A stretch of DNA of 64,000 nt from CAZPDM01 sp964585305 (GTDB taxonomy: Bacteria; Planctomycetota; Uabimicrobiia; Uabimicrobiales; JABWCH01), in the NCBI GenBank assembly GCA_964585305.1, contig CAZPDM010000011.1, positions 8,455 through 72,454 of the forward strand. Direction: 5' to 3'. Positions 33,091 through 42,180 of this stretch are shown in pieces. The position numbers and the translations under genes are program-made. Under the pieces are notes generated by a model. That model was not told where the DNA came from and ran no database searches. It was given only the letters and a program-made list of their open reading frames with translations. Position 1 is the stretch's first letter. Each line of letters starts with the position of its first letter.

Positions 33091-35496
33091 ATGGCGAAAC
33101 AAAAAAACTTTGATATTCTTGCCAAAATCAATGAGCTTTCTATTGAAGAAGTAGAGATATTAAAGCTAGAACCAGGAACACGATTGGGGCCAGAAAATCG
33201 TTTTGAAATCGTTGATTTAATTGGGAACGGAAGCATTAGTTCTGTTTATTTGGCAAAAGATTATAAGCACGAAACATTAGTTGCTTTAAAGTTAATTTTG
33301 CCACACATTTTTACTGATGAAAAAAAATTAGATATTTTTGTAGAGAGAATCCAGACATTACAAAAATTTCATCATCCCAATATCATAGAATTTTTCGAAT
33401 GTTGGCAGCAAGAAAGATTGTATTTTTATACTACTGAGTACATAGAAGGGCCAACATTACAAGAATGGATCTCAAGTTTTCAAGAACAAAATAAAAGTAT
33501 TCCAATTTCAGATATTATCCATATTGCATATCAAATTTGTTCTGGAATTGCAACCTTACATAATATCTGTGGCCATTATTTATTACATCCCAATAATATT
33601 ATTCTTACTCATAATTTGAATAATGACACGTCGTGGTTTGTCAAAATTAGTGATTGTGCTATTTATTCTTTGAAAAATCCATCTTTTTGGCAAAAAGCTG
33701 CTGAAATTATGAAAATGGATGTATATCGTGCTCCGGAATTGCGAACAAATAGTGAACAAGCATCCTTATTTAAGGAAATGGATTTATATAGTATTGGAGT
33801 TTTTTTGCATTTAATGCTGTATCAAAAATTTCCTGGTACTCGTATAACTCCAAGATCAGATGCTCCTGCGCAATTGCAAATTTTAATGGAACAATTTTTA
33901 GATAAAAAATTGCAAAAGCGTTCTCAATTAAAAAAAATATTGCCTATTTTAGAAAGCATGAATCAACATTCTCTTGGGCAAACGGCAATAAACCAAGGAC
34001 GAAAAATTACAAAATTGGAGTCATTTCAATCTGATAATTCTTTGATTAAAAAAGATGCTAACGAAACTTCTTCTAATATTCCTACTACGTCGGAAAAAAA
34101 TACTACACTAGAAAATAGTTTAATATCAGAAAATACTCTAATATCAGAAAATAGTTCAATATCAGAAAGTACTCAAATAGAAAAACTGTCTTTTTCCTCT
34201 AATATTCCTTCTACTATTCTTTTATCAAATGCTGATACAGAAGGGGAATCTACTACAAAAATTGTAAGATATGAGTGTCCTGCTGAGTATAAAAATAAGT
34301 TGTTAGAATGCAAAAAACTGTTAAAAGAAAAACAATATCGGCAGGCTATTCCAATTCTAGAAGAATTGCTGAAAATCCAAGATTCTCAAATTACAAGGAA
34401 TTTACTAAAAAATAGTAGGATTAAAATAGAAGAAGCTAATAAATTAAAGACACAAGCGCAAGAATGTAATAATCCAAGAAAATCTATTAAATTGTTACAG
34501 CAAAGTCTTGATATATACCCTTATGATCCAGAAGTACAACATTTTTATGAATTTTTATCTAATCTAACAGAAAAATTAGATAATTTGGAAGAAAAAAGTA
34601 AAAAGGTTTTGGAAGAGGGGGATCAACTTGTTGAACAAGGCAATTTTTTTCAAGCTATTGAATTATGGCAGACTATGCTAGGCCTTACAGATCATGAAGA
34701 AGAATTTCGAGAAAGAATTATGCAAGTCGTTGATATAATCATTGAACAATCTCAAAATTTTTTAGATCAAGATGATCCCTATCAGGCACGTATTTTAATG
34801 GAGAAAGTAGCTAGATATAGCAATGATGATTATATTAATGTTTTGATTCAGAATATTGAGAAAAAAATTGTTGAATTCCAAAATCGCTTTCTGGCAGCAT
34901 ATAAAGAAGGTGAAAAGCTATTTGATTCCAAACGTTTTTTGGCTGCTATTTCTGTTTGGGAAGCTGCATTGCCATTTCGTCCCGATCAAAAAGAATCTTT
35001 AGAACATCATATCTATCAAGCAAAAGAGATGCAAGAATTGATGCAGCAGCAAGAACAGGAATATTTGGAATTGTTAAATAAAATTCGTTTATTTGAAAAA
35101 GAAGAAAAATATTCCGAAGCACTTGAAGCTTATCGTCAAATTGAACAAAATAAAGAAACTTGGCTTTGCCCAGTCTCTAATGTTATTCCAGAAATTGAAC
35201 GATTAACGAAACTTGAAATAACAATGGGATATATGGATCAAATTCAACTATTCTTGAATCAGGCTCAAAATTATTTAAATAAAAATAAGTGGCAAGATGC
35301 CGAAAAAATTTTGGAACGTCCATTAATTACAAATAGTAAACTTCCACCATCGCTAGAAAAAAAAGTAGAAATGCTTCATAATATTTTAGAAAAGAAAAAA
35401 AATGTTTCTAAAAGAAAAATTTTAATATTAAAGATTATAGGTAGCATAATCTTGATCGCATCAATTTTAGCAGGAATTTGGTATTGGCTATCATAA
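33091..35496 (+). CDS. Ser/Thr pseudokinase with helical-repeat region and C-terminal membrane anchor
   Basis: An 801-residue protein. Residues about 30-290 align with a Hanks kinase: glycine loop IGNGSISSVYLA, Lys in VALKLI, and an APE-like RAPEL. The catalytic HRDLKPEN is replaced by HYLLHPNN (Asp lost) and DFG by SDC, so it should be catalytically dead. A Ser/Asn-rich linker with repeated (S/T)-L-ISEN units follows, then TPR-like helices (about 395-770) and a terminal membrane segment LKIIGSIILIASILAGIWYW. The ATG at 33091 has AAAGAG upstream. The protein probably binds partners rather than phosphorylating them. It lies 58 bp upstream of the L,D-transpeptidase gene. Confidence 0.8.
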   Translation: MAKQKNFDILAKINELSIEEVEILKLEPGTRLGPENRFEIVDLIGNGSISSVYLAKDYKHETLVALKLILPHIFTDEKKLDIFVERIQTLQKFHHPNIIEFFECWQQERLYFYTTEYIEGPTLQEWISSFQEQNKSIPISDIIHIAYQICSGIATLHNICGHYLLHPNNIILTHNLNNDTSWFVKISDCAIYSLKNPSFWQKAAEIMKMDVYRAPELRTNSEQASLFKEMDLYSIGVFLHLMLYQKFPGTRITPRSDAPAQLQILMEQFLDKKLQKRSQLKKILPILESMNQHSLGQTAINQGRKITKLESFQSDNSLIKKDANETSSNIPTTSEKNTTLENSLISENTLISENSSISESTQIEKLSFSSNIPSTILLSNADTEGESTTKIVRYECPAEYKNKLLECKKLLKEKQYRQAIPILEELLKIQDSQITRNLLKNSRIKIEEANKLKTQAQECNNPRKSIKLLQQSLDIYPYDPEVQHFYEFLSNLTEKLDNLEEKSKKVLEEGDQLVEQGNFFQAIELWQTMLGLTDHEEEFRERIMQVVDIIIEQSQNFLDQDDPYQARILMEKVARYSNDDYINVLIQNIEKKIVEFQNRFLAAYKEGEKLFDSKRFLAAISVWEAALPFRPDQKESLEHHIYQAKEMQELMQQQEQEYLELLNKIRLFEKEEKYSEALEAYRQIEQNKETWLCPVSNVIPEIERLTKLEITMGYMDQIQLFLNQAQNYLNKNKWQDAEKILERPLITNSKLPPSLEKKVEMLHNILEKKKNVSKRKILILKIIGSIILIASILAGIWYWLS

Positions 35497-35509
35497 GAAC
35501 CATATTAAA

Positions 35510-35533
35510 ATTCGCGCTTTTAAAAGCGCGAAT
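35510..35533. terminator. Perfect 24-bp palindrome between pseudokinase and L,D-transpeptidase genes
   Basis: ATTCGCGCTTTT followed by its exact complement, 14 bases after the pseudokinase stop. It is followed by A rather than T on the plus strand, so it is not a textbook terminator; an operator or RNA-processing site is possible. Confidence 0.45.
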
Positions 35534-35554
35534 AAAAAAAGGAAGCTAGCTTTT

Positions 35555-36607
35555 ATGAAAAAAATTCTATTGATTTTATTTTTGCTAATTATTGTTGCCC
35601 TAGGATTTTTATATATTGGAAAAAAAGCTCCCTCAACTCCCCAAACGATTGCAAATCAAACTCATACAGAGTCGACTACTACAAATCAAATAAATCAAAC
35701 TACTTCAGAATCAACTGCTGCAAATCAAACTAATTCAGAAGCACCTGTTGCAAATCAAACTAGTACAGGCAATCCCGCAACAACTGCTCATCCCATAACT
35801 GCTACAAATACACCAACAACAAATCTTACAACAATAAAAAATCCCCCTGAAACTTCTAATAAACCAAGTTCATCGGTATTTTCTCTTTCAAACGAAACAA
35901 AATTAGCTTTAGAACAGGGTGAGAAATCCTTGAATCAAGGAGAGCAGGCAAAGGCTTGGACGTATTATTCTTTAGCTATGAAGGGAGATATAGATATTCC
36001 CACACGAAGAAAAATACAAAAGATTCTAGATCCCATTGTTGCAACACTAAGAGTAAAAACTGAAATGACAAAATGTTTTGCCTATTCTATACAATCAGGA
36101 GATAGTCTAACTAAAATCGCTAAGAAAAATAAAACAACCGTTGGTTTGATTAGAGAAGTCAATAAAAAATACGATGACAATATCATTGCAGGGCGTACAC
36201 TTCAAGTGATTCCACAAAATCTTATTATTGAAGTTTATAAAAAGAGTTATTTTTTAGTTGTTTATTTAGAAAATGGGTTGTATTATCGTAGTTATGAAGT
36301 TGGCTTAGGAAAAGATGATAAAACTCCTGTCGGAGAATTTGTCATCAAACAAAAAGAAAAGCAACCTGTTTGGACTTATACTGATGAGAATGGAAGACAA
36401 GAGCGTATTAAATTTGGAGATCCACGGCATAAAATTGGTACACGTTGGCTTGGTTTTGATCATGATGGTATTGGTATTCATGGCACAATAGAGCCTGATA
36501 GCATCGGAAAAAATATGAGTAATGGCTGTGTTCGAATGCGTAATGAAGAAGTAGAAAAATTATTTGATTTGGTGGATTACACAACAAAGGTTAAAATTTG
36601 TCCATAA
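35555..36607 (+). CDS. LysM L,D-transpeptidase (YkuD), membrane-anchored
   Basis: A 350-residue protein with an N-terminal membrane anchor or signal (ILLILFLLIIVALGFLYIG) and a long Thr/Asn/Gln linker (repeated NQT units, about 30-105). A helical segment, a LysM domain (YSIQSGDSLTKIAKKNKTT, near 177-225) and a C-terminal YkuD domain follow. The YkuD signature IHGT ... SNGCVRM has the catalytic Cys near residue 324. Such enzymes form 3-3 peptidoglycan crosslinks or attach proteins to peptidoglycan, so the organism should have peptidoglycan. The ribosome site is AGGAAGC. Confidence 0.93.
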   Translation: MKKILLILFLLIIVALGFLYIGKKAPSTPQTIANQTHTESTTTNQINQTTSESTAANQTNSEAPVANQTSTGNPATTAHPITATNTPTTNLTTIKNPPETSNKPSSSVFSLSNETKLALEQGEKSLNQGEQAKAWTYYSLAMKGDIDIPTRRKIQKILDPIVATLRVKTEMTKCFAYSIQSGDSLTKIAKKNKTTVGLIREVNKKYDDNIIAGRTLQVIPQNLIIEVYKKSYFLVVYLENGLYYRSYEVGLGKDDKTPVGEFVIKQKEKQPVWTYTDENGRQERIKFGDPRHKIGTRWLGFDHDGIGIHGTIEPDSIGKNMSNGCVRMRNEEVEKLFDLVDYTTKVKICP

Positions 36608-36682
36608 AGCTGGCAGATTTTCTTTTTTTAAAGATTTTCGTTTCAATTTTTTACAACTAAAAAAAATGTGTTACTTTTTGGG

Positions 36683-36862
36683 TTATCTTCTTAAAAAAGA
36701 TAAAATTAAAAAAGCGTAAATAATAAAACACATTAGAATTATTATAGTTTCTAATATTAGCCATTTTATGGCTTTAGGGAGTTTAAGATAAAAACTTTTT
36801 ATCTTATTAAATCTTTTCTTTTTACTTTTATTTTTCTGTGGCATATATTTTGCGAATTTCAT
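36683..36862 (-). CDS. 59-residue small membrane protein
   Basis: A short gene with ribosome site AGGAAAG nine bases before the ATG. The product has a very basic N-terminal third (KNKSKKKRFNKIK) and one membrane segment (WLILETIIILMCFIIYAFLIL). I do not recognise a family. It is divergent from the M4 protease gene, with an inverted repeat between the two. Confidence 0.6.
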   Translation of the reverse strand: MKFAKYMPQKNKSKKKRFNKIKSFYLKLPKAIKWLILETIIILMCFIIYAFLILSFLRR

Positions 36863-36898
36863 TTGAATACTTTCCTATTTATTTTTTTCTTACTAAAT

Positions 36899-36933
36899 TT
36901 TTTGTCTAGTAAGACAAAAAGATTTGTTATAAT
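36899..36933 (+). promoter_or_regulatory. Inverted repeat and -10 box upstream of the M4 protease gene
   Basis: TTTTTGTCT-AGTA-AGACAAAAA (36899-36920) is followed by a perfect TATAAT at 36928-36933, 73 bases before the ATG. No -35 is seen at standard spacing. The inverted repeat lies where a regulator would bind between the two divergent genes. Confidence 0.5.
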
Positions 36934-37006
36934 GTAAAAGATCAAGATTTTTTTCTTCAAAGAAAATTGAAAGATTTTAGTATTTTCTTTTCAAAGGAAA
37001 ACATAT

Positions 37007-38500
37007 ATGAATCTATCTAAACTAATGCTTGCTTTAGTTGTACTATGTGTAGTTATTTCCGCAGCCGATAAAATCGATTTGCGTAGTAATAAACAAGTAC
37101 AAGAACTTGGTGCTCAAAGAATGAGCCATGAAGAAGTCGTTCGCACTTTAGCTGGTGCTGGCGAAGAAATGGGCTTAAAATTACTAAAGAAAACCGAAGA
37201 TGGTGCATATCGCTATGTTCAATTGTTTAATGGCGTTCCAGTATGGGGACACACCATTACTTTGATCGAAAATCAACGCGGTATTGAATGTATGCATGGC
37301 GATTTAATCGTCAATCTTCAAAATGAAGTTCGTAGCGTAGCTCCAACTTTGGATGCTCAAACTGCCCTTGAAAATATGAAACAACTTCAACGTGGCAATT
37401 CCCGCGCCGAATGGATTTATGAAAATGAAAAAAGCGAGCTAGTAGTTTTCATCAACAAAGAAAATGCCGGTCAACTTTGCTATGACGTTTCCTTCTTTGC
37501 TGATGTTACCGAAGGCGGCCAACCTACTCGTCCAACCTATCTAGTAGATGCTACTACTGGTGAAGTTGTCGAACATTTTGACGCTTTGACTTTTGAATCC
37601 GGCTTTGGCCCAGGTGGAAATAAAAAAGTCGGCAGATATGAATATGGTAAAGAATATCCTGCTTTTGAAGTAGAATTTGCTAATGGCAAATCTACCATGC
37701 GCACAAAAGATGTTGTAACAGTAAACTTAAATCATTCTACATATGGTTCTACACCTTTCTCTTTTGAAGGTCAAACCAATACTGTCAAAACAATCAATGA
37801 CGCATATTCCCCTTTAAATGATGCTCATTATTTTGGCATAGTAACTTTCAAACTTTATAAAGAATGGTATAACACCACTCCATTAACATTCCAATTGATG
37901 TTGCGTGTTCACTATAGCAATAACTATGAAAATGCTTTCTGGAATGGTTCTTCTATGACTTTTGGCGATGGCAAGAGTTATTTCTATCCTCTAGTATCTC
38001 TTGATGTTGTTGCCCATGAAGTTAGCCATGGTTTTACAGAACAAAATTCTGGTTTAGTATATCGTAGCCAATCTGGTGGTATCAATGAAGCCTTCTCTGA
38101 TATTGTTGGTGAAGCTGCTAAATTCTATATGCTAAATACAAACGACTGGATGGTTGGTGCTAATATTTTCAAACAATCTGGTGCATTACGTTATTTTAAA
38201 GATCCAACTCTTGATGGCCGTTCTATTGGAAGTGCAAAAAGCTATTATGAAGGTATGGATGTTCACTATTCTAGTGGTGTATATAACAAAGCCTTCTATC
38301 TTTTAGCTACTCTCCCTGGCTGGAATACCAAAAAAGCCTTTGACGTTTTCATTCTTGCCAATCAAAAATACTGGCCAAGCAATGCTACATTCGTTACTGG
38401 CGCACAAGGTGTTCGTGATGCTGCTAAAGCACTTGGCTATAGTGCAGCTGATGTTGTCACAGCATTCCAAGGTGTTGATGTAACTATTACAGTTGACTAG
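37007..38500 (+). CDS. Secreted M4 (thermolysin-like) metalloprotease
   Basis: A 497-residue secreted zinc protease. The signal peptide is MNLSKLMLALVVLCVVISAA. A propeptide with FTP/PepSY-like sequence follows (about 25-200). The catalytic domain has HEVSH near residue 337, GGINEAFSD near 360 (third zinc ligand Glu), and a late His in DVHYSSGVYNKAF. The length fits a thermolysin precursor without extra C-terminal domains. Its codons use more C and G at third positions (GGC, ACC, GCC) than its neighbours, suggesting high expression or transfer. A strong terminator follows. Confidence 0.95.
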   Translation: MNLSKLMLALVVLCVVISAADKIDLRSNKQVQELGAQRMSHEEVVRTLAGAGEEMGLKLLKKTEDGAYRYVQLFNGVPVWGHTITLIENQRGIECMHGDLIVNLQNEVRSVAPTLDAQTALENMKQLQRGNSRAEWIYENEKSELVVFINKENAGQLCYDVSFFADVTEGGQPTRPTYLVDATTGEVVEHFDALTFESGFGPGGNKKVGRYEYGKEYPAFEVEFANGKSTMRTKDVVTVNLNHSTYGSTPFSFEGQTNTVKTINDAYSPLNDAHYFGIVTFKLYKEWYNTTPLTFQLMLRVHYSNNYENAFWNGSSMTFGDGKSYFYPLVSLDVVAHEVSHGFTEQNSGLVYRSQSGGINEAFSDIVGEAAKFYMLNTNDWMVGANIFKQSGALRYFKDPTLDGRSIGSAKSYYEGMDVHYSSGVYNKAFYLLATLPGWNTKKAFDVFILANQKYWPSNATFVTGAQGVRDAAKALGYSAADVVTAFQGVDVTITVD

Positions 38501-38527
38501 TTTTGAAAAACTAAGATCTGACAAAAG

Positions 38528-38556
38528 CCTACCGCAAAATCGGTAGGTTTTTTTTT
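38528..38556 (+). terminator. M4 protease gene terminator
   Basis: CCTACCG-CAAAAT-CGGTAGG followed by nine Ts, 27 bases after the stop. Confidence 0.92.
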
Positions 38557-38657
38557 GAAAAAAAATTTTTTTCTTATCAAATTTGAATTTTTTTCGTACA
38601 ATATAAAAATGTTTTTATTTTTTTCGAGTTCTTTCCATTTTTTAGGAGGTGGTTATT

Positions 38658-39665
38658 ATGGCGTTGAATTTAGAAGGGCTGCGATTAGATATAGAAAATG
38701 CGAAGTACTTCGATGGTATCCACTTTTTCCCTATCATCTCTGAAAAAAATACTCAAAATACCAACAATTATCGATTTTTATGGGAAGGAATGGAAGAAAA
38801 GAAAGTAGATGTTGAGGAACTAAAAAGCTCATCTGTTCCTACTGTAACATTAACAAACAAATCTTCAGAATCATATATTGCATATCGTGGAAATATCATC
38901 CGAGGTGGGGGACAAAATAGGCAAATACTTCATAGTTTTGTTGTTCCAGCCCAAAAATCATTACAAATTCCAGTGCAATGTATCCAACAAGGACGATGGA
39001 ACCCTAATCAAAATAAGCAATTTTCTCAAAAAGCTGGAGAAGTAACTAGCTCTAGTATGCGCTTTAAATCTAAAACTCAAAGTGATACATGGAATACTAT
39101 CACTGAACAAAGTACTCGTACTCATACAATAAGTTGCAGTTATGACTATACTGTTAACAAAGATTACTATACAGGATCCCATCAAGAATCTATTACCGCA
39201 GAATCTTCCATTACTTCTTCGCAACTAGAAGAACAAAATAAACGTGCAGAAGGACGAGAAAAAGCTCAAAAAATGCTTAAAGAGATGGAAAATCCTTTAC
39301 CCAACCAAGTTGGTATTTATGTTGTTATGGTAGATGCTGATGAATTTGTACATGGTAAAACTAAATTGATGGACTGTTTGGAATTGTTTGGCAATCCAGA
39401 TTTATATCAAAAGGTACACAAAGAAGTTACGGCTTCTTTTATTACAGATGTTGTTATGTATCTTCAAGGTCAAAAAATTACTCTTCCTCCAGCAACACAA
39501 GAAAGATTTCAAGCCTTTTTAACGAAAATCAAAGGAGAGTCTTGGAAATCTGCATCATCTGTTGGAGAGGAAAAGCGAGAGGAAATTGCTAAATCCGAGC
39601 GTTCCTTTGGGGAAAGTATTTCTATCAACGATGAAATGATTCATGTAATGTGTTCGATATATTAG
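38658..39665 (+). CDS. ARPP-1 family protein
   Basis: A 335-residue cytoplasmic-looking protein without signal peptide. The stretch TLTNKSSESYIAYRGNIIRGGGQNR followed by HSFVVPAQKSLQIPVQCIQQGRW corresponds to the conserved core of the ARPP-1 family (ARG and rhodanese-phosphatase-superfamily-associated domain), where a (G)(E/N)...GG/AKQNR loop and CVEQGRW are diagnostic. The biochemical role is not established; the family is linked by genomic context to ADP-ribosylation and phosphatase systems. A perfect AGGAGG lies eight bases before the ATG, the strongest ribosome site in the window, so high expression is likely. Confidence 0.8.
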   Translation: MALNLEGLRLDIENAKYFDGIHFFPIISEKNTQNTNNYRFLWEGMEEKKVDVEELKSSSVPTVTLTNKSSESYIAYRGNIIRGGGQNRQILHSFVVPAQKSLQIPVQCIQQGRWNPNQNKQFSQKAGEVTSSSMRFKSKTQSDTWNTITEQSTRTHTISCSYDYTVNKDYYTGSHQESITAESSITSSQLEEQNKRAEGREKAQKMLKEMENPLPNQVGIYVVMVDADEFVHGKTKLMDCLELFGNPDLYQKVHKEVTASFITDVVMYLQGQKITLPPATQERFQAFLTKIKGESWKSASSVGEEKREEIAKSERSFGESISINDEMIHVMCSIY

Positions 39666-39674
39666 ATTTTTTTG

Positions 39675-39882
39675 TAATAAGTGTTTTATCAACTAAATTG
39701 CTGGACATATTTTCGTTATCTTAATTCATAGTCCATGCACGTATGTGCATGATAGGAATTAACCCGCCGCTGATAAATGACGGCTTTAACGAAAAAAAAT
39801 TTGCAGCGGCGGGTTCAATTCCTCACAGTTGGCATATTTTTTAGTCCAAAAACTTTTGTCTATTCATCTATCTAGAAATTTT
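39675..39882. repeat. Intergenic repeat family, copy 2 with hairpin core
   Basis: About 200 bp between convergent genes. The core is a near-perfect 19-20-bp stem, AGGAATTAACCCGCCGCTG (39754-39772) with its complement at 39804-39823, around an A-rich loop. A conserved right flank ends ATTTTTTAGTCCAAAAACTT...GTCTATTCAT. Core and right flank recur at 42181-42331. The left part also matches 32018-32105. Confidence 0.75.
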
Positions 39883-39883
39883 T

Positions 39884-39904
39884 AGGCCGCTTTGCGGCCT
39901 TTTT
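39884..39904 (+). terminator. Terminator between ARPP-1 and DUF58 genes
   Basis: AGGCCGC-TTT-GCGGCCT followed by Ts on the plus strand. It lies at the end of the repeat copy, just before the DUF58 stop, and can end transcription from the ARPP-1 side. Confidence 0.8.
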
Positions 39905-39907
39905 GCT

Positions 39908-41143
39908 TTATATTGTTGATAGTCCAGCTTGAATTTCTTCCGCAGAAAAACATTGAAAATTTATGTAGGGATGAGAATTAGGCCAATATTTTTGATTGGG
40001 TTGGGAATGGCATAGGATTACTTTTACTCCAATACCAAGCTGACTCCATTTCTCAATAAATTGCAATATTTCGGGAGTAGTATTGAGCAGCAAAAGAATA
40101 ATCGTTGTAAATATTTCTGAGCGTTCTTCTAAAATTGGAGTAACATTTTCTAAAAAATTTTTTTCGCAAGGTTCCAAACAAGCTAAAACTTCTAAAACAT
40201 TTTCAAAATGTGCCAAAGAACGGCCTGCTTCTAATATATATACTTGCGGACCAGCTGCAAAAATATCAAGCAAATATTCTTGCCGAGAAAGATAATCTGC
40301 AATTGCAGCACCTAAACTTAGCATAGCTTCAAAATCATTCAAGTGAGAGGAAGATTTATTTATAAGTTGAGTATCTATAACTAAAGCAAGACGGCAAAAA
40401 TATTCTTCTTGATACTCTCTAACAACAGGCATTCCCAATCTTGCCCAAGAATGCCAATCAATTTCGCGAAGCCGATCTCCGGGATGGTATTCACGATTTC
40501 CCATGTATTCAGTAGAATCGCTCAATCTACTAGCATAGGCGATTCCACCTGGCTGATATTTACGTCCCGTGGGAATTTGAAATTCTTGTAACGGAGTAAA
40601 ATTAGGATAAACAATAATATTATTTGCGCAAGGATCATGATAATATCCCATCCGTAACCATCCAAAAGGAAATGTTGTGTCTGCCCAAAACCCAGAAAAA
40701 TAGATTAAACCACGTTTGGAAAAATGAACTTGAAATGAAAAAGATACTTCACTATGAGCGGATAATACAGGAATCGTTTGTTCTTTCGGGCTAAATTCAA
40801 TTTGATCACGAGGATCAACAGAATGAAGTAATACATCATATACTGTTTTATTTGTACAATTACTCACAGTAACTAAAAAAGGAAACGATTGTCCTGCAAC
40901 AACTCTATTTGGCAAAGTTGTACGAATTTCTAAATTTGACCGAAAGATAAATACTAAAATGATTGCGGCAATTCCAAAACATGCTAGGAATCCTACCATC
41001 AGATAAGTGTCTATATTTGTAGAAGAGCTGCCGATCATCAATGCAACCAAACCTCCTAAAATCAATGCACGTCCAATTTCACTAACATCTGAACACCAGC
41101 TATGCCAAAGCCTTTGTAATAAGTTCATCTCTTTATAAGCCAA
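39908..41143 (-). CDS. DUF58 domain membrane protein
   Basis: About 411 residues. Two membrane segments near the N-terminus (IGRALILGGLVALMIG, YLMVGFLACFGIAAIILVFIF) are followed by a beta-rich region and the DUF58 signature GNREYHPGDRLREIDWHSWARLG, then a VWA-like fold (LALVIDTQ). DUF58 proteins usually act with MoxR ATPases in envelope-protein assembly or maturation; here moxR lies about 14 kb away. I chose a TTG start at 41143 because AAGGAA lies six bases upstream; an ATG five codons later has no ribosome site. The ubiA-like gene ends 14 bp upstream, so the two are probably co-transcribed. Confidence 0.85.
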   Translation of the reverse strand: MAYKEMNLLQRLWHSWCSDVSEIGRALILGGLVALMIGSSSTNIDTYLMVGFLACFGIAAIILVFIFRSNLEIRTTLPNRVVAGQSFPFLVTVSNCTNKTVYDVLLHSVDPRDQIEFSPKEQTIPVLSAHSEVSFSFQVHFSKRGLIYFSGFWADTTFPFGWLRMGYYHDPCANNIIVYPNFTPLQEFQIPTGRKYQPGGIAYASRLSDSTEYMGNREYHPGDRLREIDWHSWARLGMPVVREYQEEYFCRLALVIDTQLINKSSSHLNDFEAMLSLGAAIADYLSRQEYLLDIFAAGPQVYILEAGRSLAHFENVLEVLACLEPCEKNFLENVTPILEERSEIFTTIILLLLNTTPEILQFIEKWSQLGIGVKVILCHSQPNQKYWPNSHPYINFQCFSAEEIQAGLSTI

Positions 41144-41157
41144 AGTAAATTCCTTTG

Positions 41158-42051
41158 TTAAACAATATATGCAATCATTAAGCCAGTTTGCGCGAACATC
41201 ATCATTCGATACATTTGAGTCCAAGAAGGATGATTTTCTGTAGCTGCCAAAGAATGCGGATCATGGAATAATAATTTGACAACATATAACCCCCAAAGGA
41301 TGAGGATAATTCCTAATGCCCATAAAATAATTGGATTTCCTGTTAGAATTCCAGATACTACGCCTATTGGCAATAGTAAAAAAGGGGCAACAAAGCAAGG
41401 ACTGATAATATAGATACTTTGAAGAATTCCAAATCGAATCGGCAGTGTAGAACATCCGTTTTTTTGATCGCCCTTCATATCAGCATAATCTTTTGTTGTT
41501 GTTGCTCCAAGCAAAAAAAGACCAAAAATTAAACCAATATACCAAGGTTCAAGTATAGTCAATCTACCTAATACAGACCAACCAGCTACTTTCAATAACA
41601 TTCCTCTGGGAATAGCAATTGTTAATGCAGCCGCAAGCCAATGTCTTTTTGTACGTAAAGGTGGCATAGAATAAATAATCGTGCAAAATGCTGCAATTGA
41701 AACCATTGCAAAGCATCCCCAAGTAATAAAATATGCTAAAAGTAAGGCGACAATGTAGCAGAATAAAGTTACTCCCCAAGCCTCTTTTATAGTTAATTGA
41801 TTGGCAGGTAACGGACGTTCTGGTTTGTTAATGCGATCGATTTCTAAGTCATAAATTTGGTTTAAGGAATTGGAAGCTCCATTTAGAATAGCTGCTGAAA
41901 TTGCTCCTAAAAGCATATATACTATGCCTAAAAAATTTGGAACACCCATAGTTTTCCAAGTAACAAACGAACCACTAATCATTCCCAATGCAGGAGGAAG
42001 TAAAGTGAACGGACGAATTAAAGCAATATAAATTTTTAATTTCGAGATCAT
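41158..42051 (-). CDS. UbiA family prenyltransferase
   Basis: A 297-residue intramembrane prenyltransferase with about eight or nine membrane segments. The first Asp-rich motif is N64-QIY-D68-LEI-D72, followed by RPLP, and the second is DYADMKGD (about 187-194). These bind the Mg-prenyl diphosphate. The substrate cannot be told; the sequence resembles the broad chlorophyll synthase/geranylgeranyl-transfer and menaquinone-type members. It lies upstream of the DUF58 gene and downstream of repeat copy 3. Confidence 0.9.
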   Translation of the reverse strand: MISKLKIYIALIRPFTLLPPALGMISGSFVTWKTMGVPNFLGIVYMLLGAISAAILNGASNSLNQIYDLEIDRINKPERPLPANQLTIKEAWGVTLFCYIVALLLAYFITWGCFAMVSIAAFCTIIYSMPPLRTKRHWLAAALTIAIPRGMLLKVAGWSVLGRLTILEPWYIGLIFGLFLLGATTTKDYADMKGDQKNGCSTLPIRFGILQSIYIISPCFVAPFLLLPIGVVSGILTGNPIILWALGIILILWGLYVVKLLFHDPHSLAATENHPSWTQMYRMMMFAQTGLMIAYIV

Positions 42052-42180
42052 AACTATTTTTTACCCAAAAAAAGTTGACGTTGATTAAGTAAGTTGTCAA
42101 AAGTATTTGGACTAAGAATTTATTATACATTCTTATCTCAATACTAACTTTAGCTAAGTAAACTCCTCCATACACGTAGC

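Noticed and set aside
39754..39823. tRNA-like sequence: GGGTTCAATTCC resembles a T-arm
   Set aside because: No acceptor, D or anticodon arms can be drawn; the sequence is explained by the long inverted repeat of the intergenic element.
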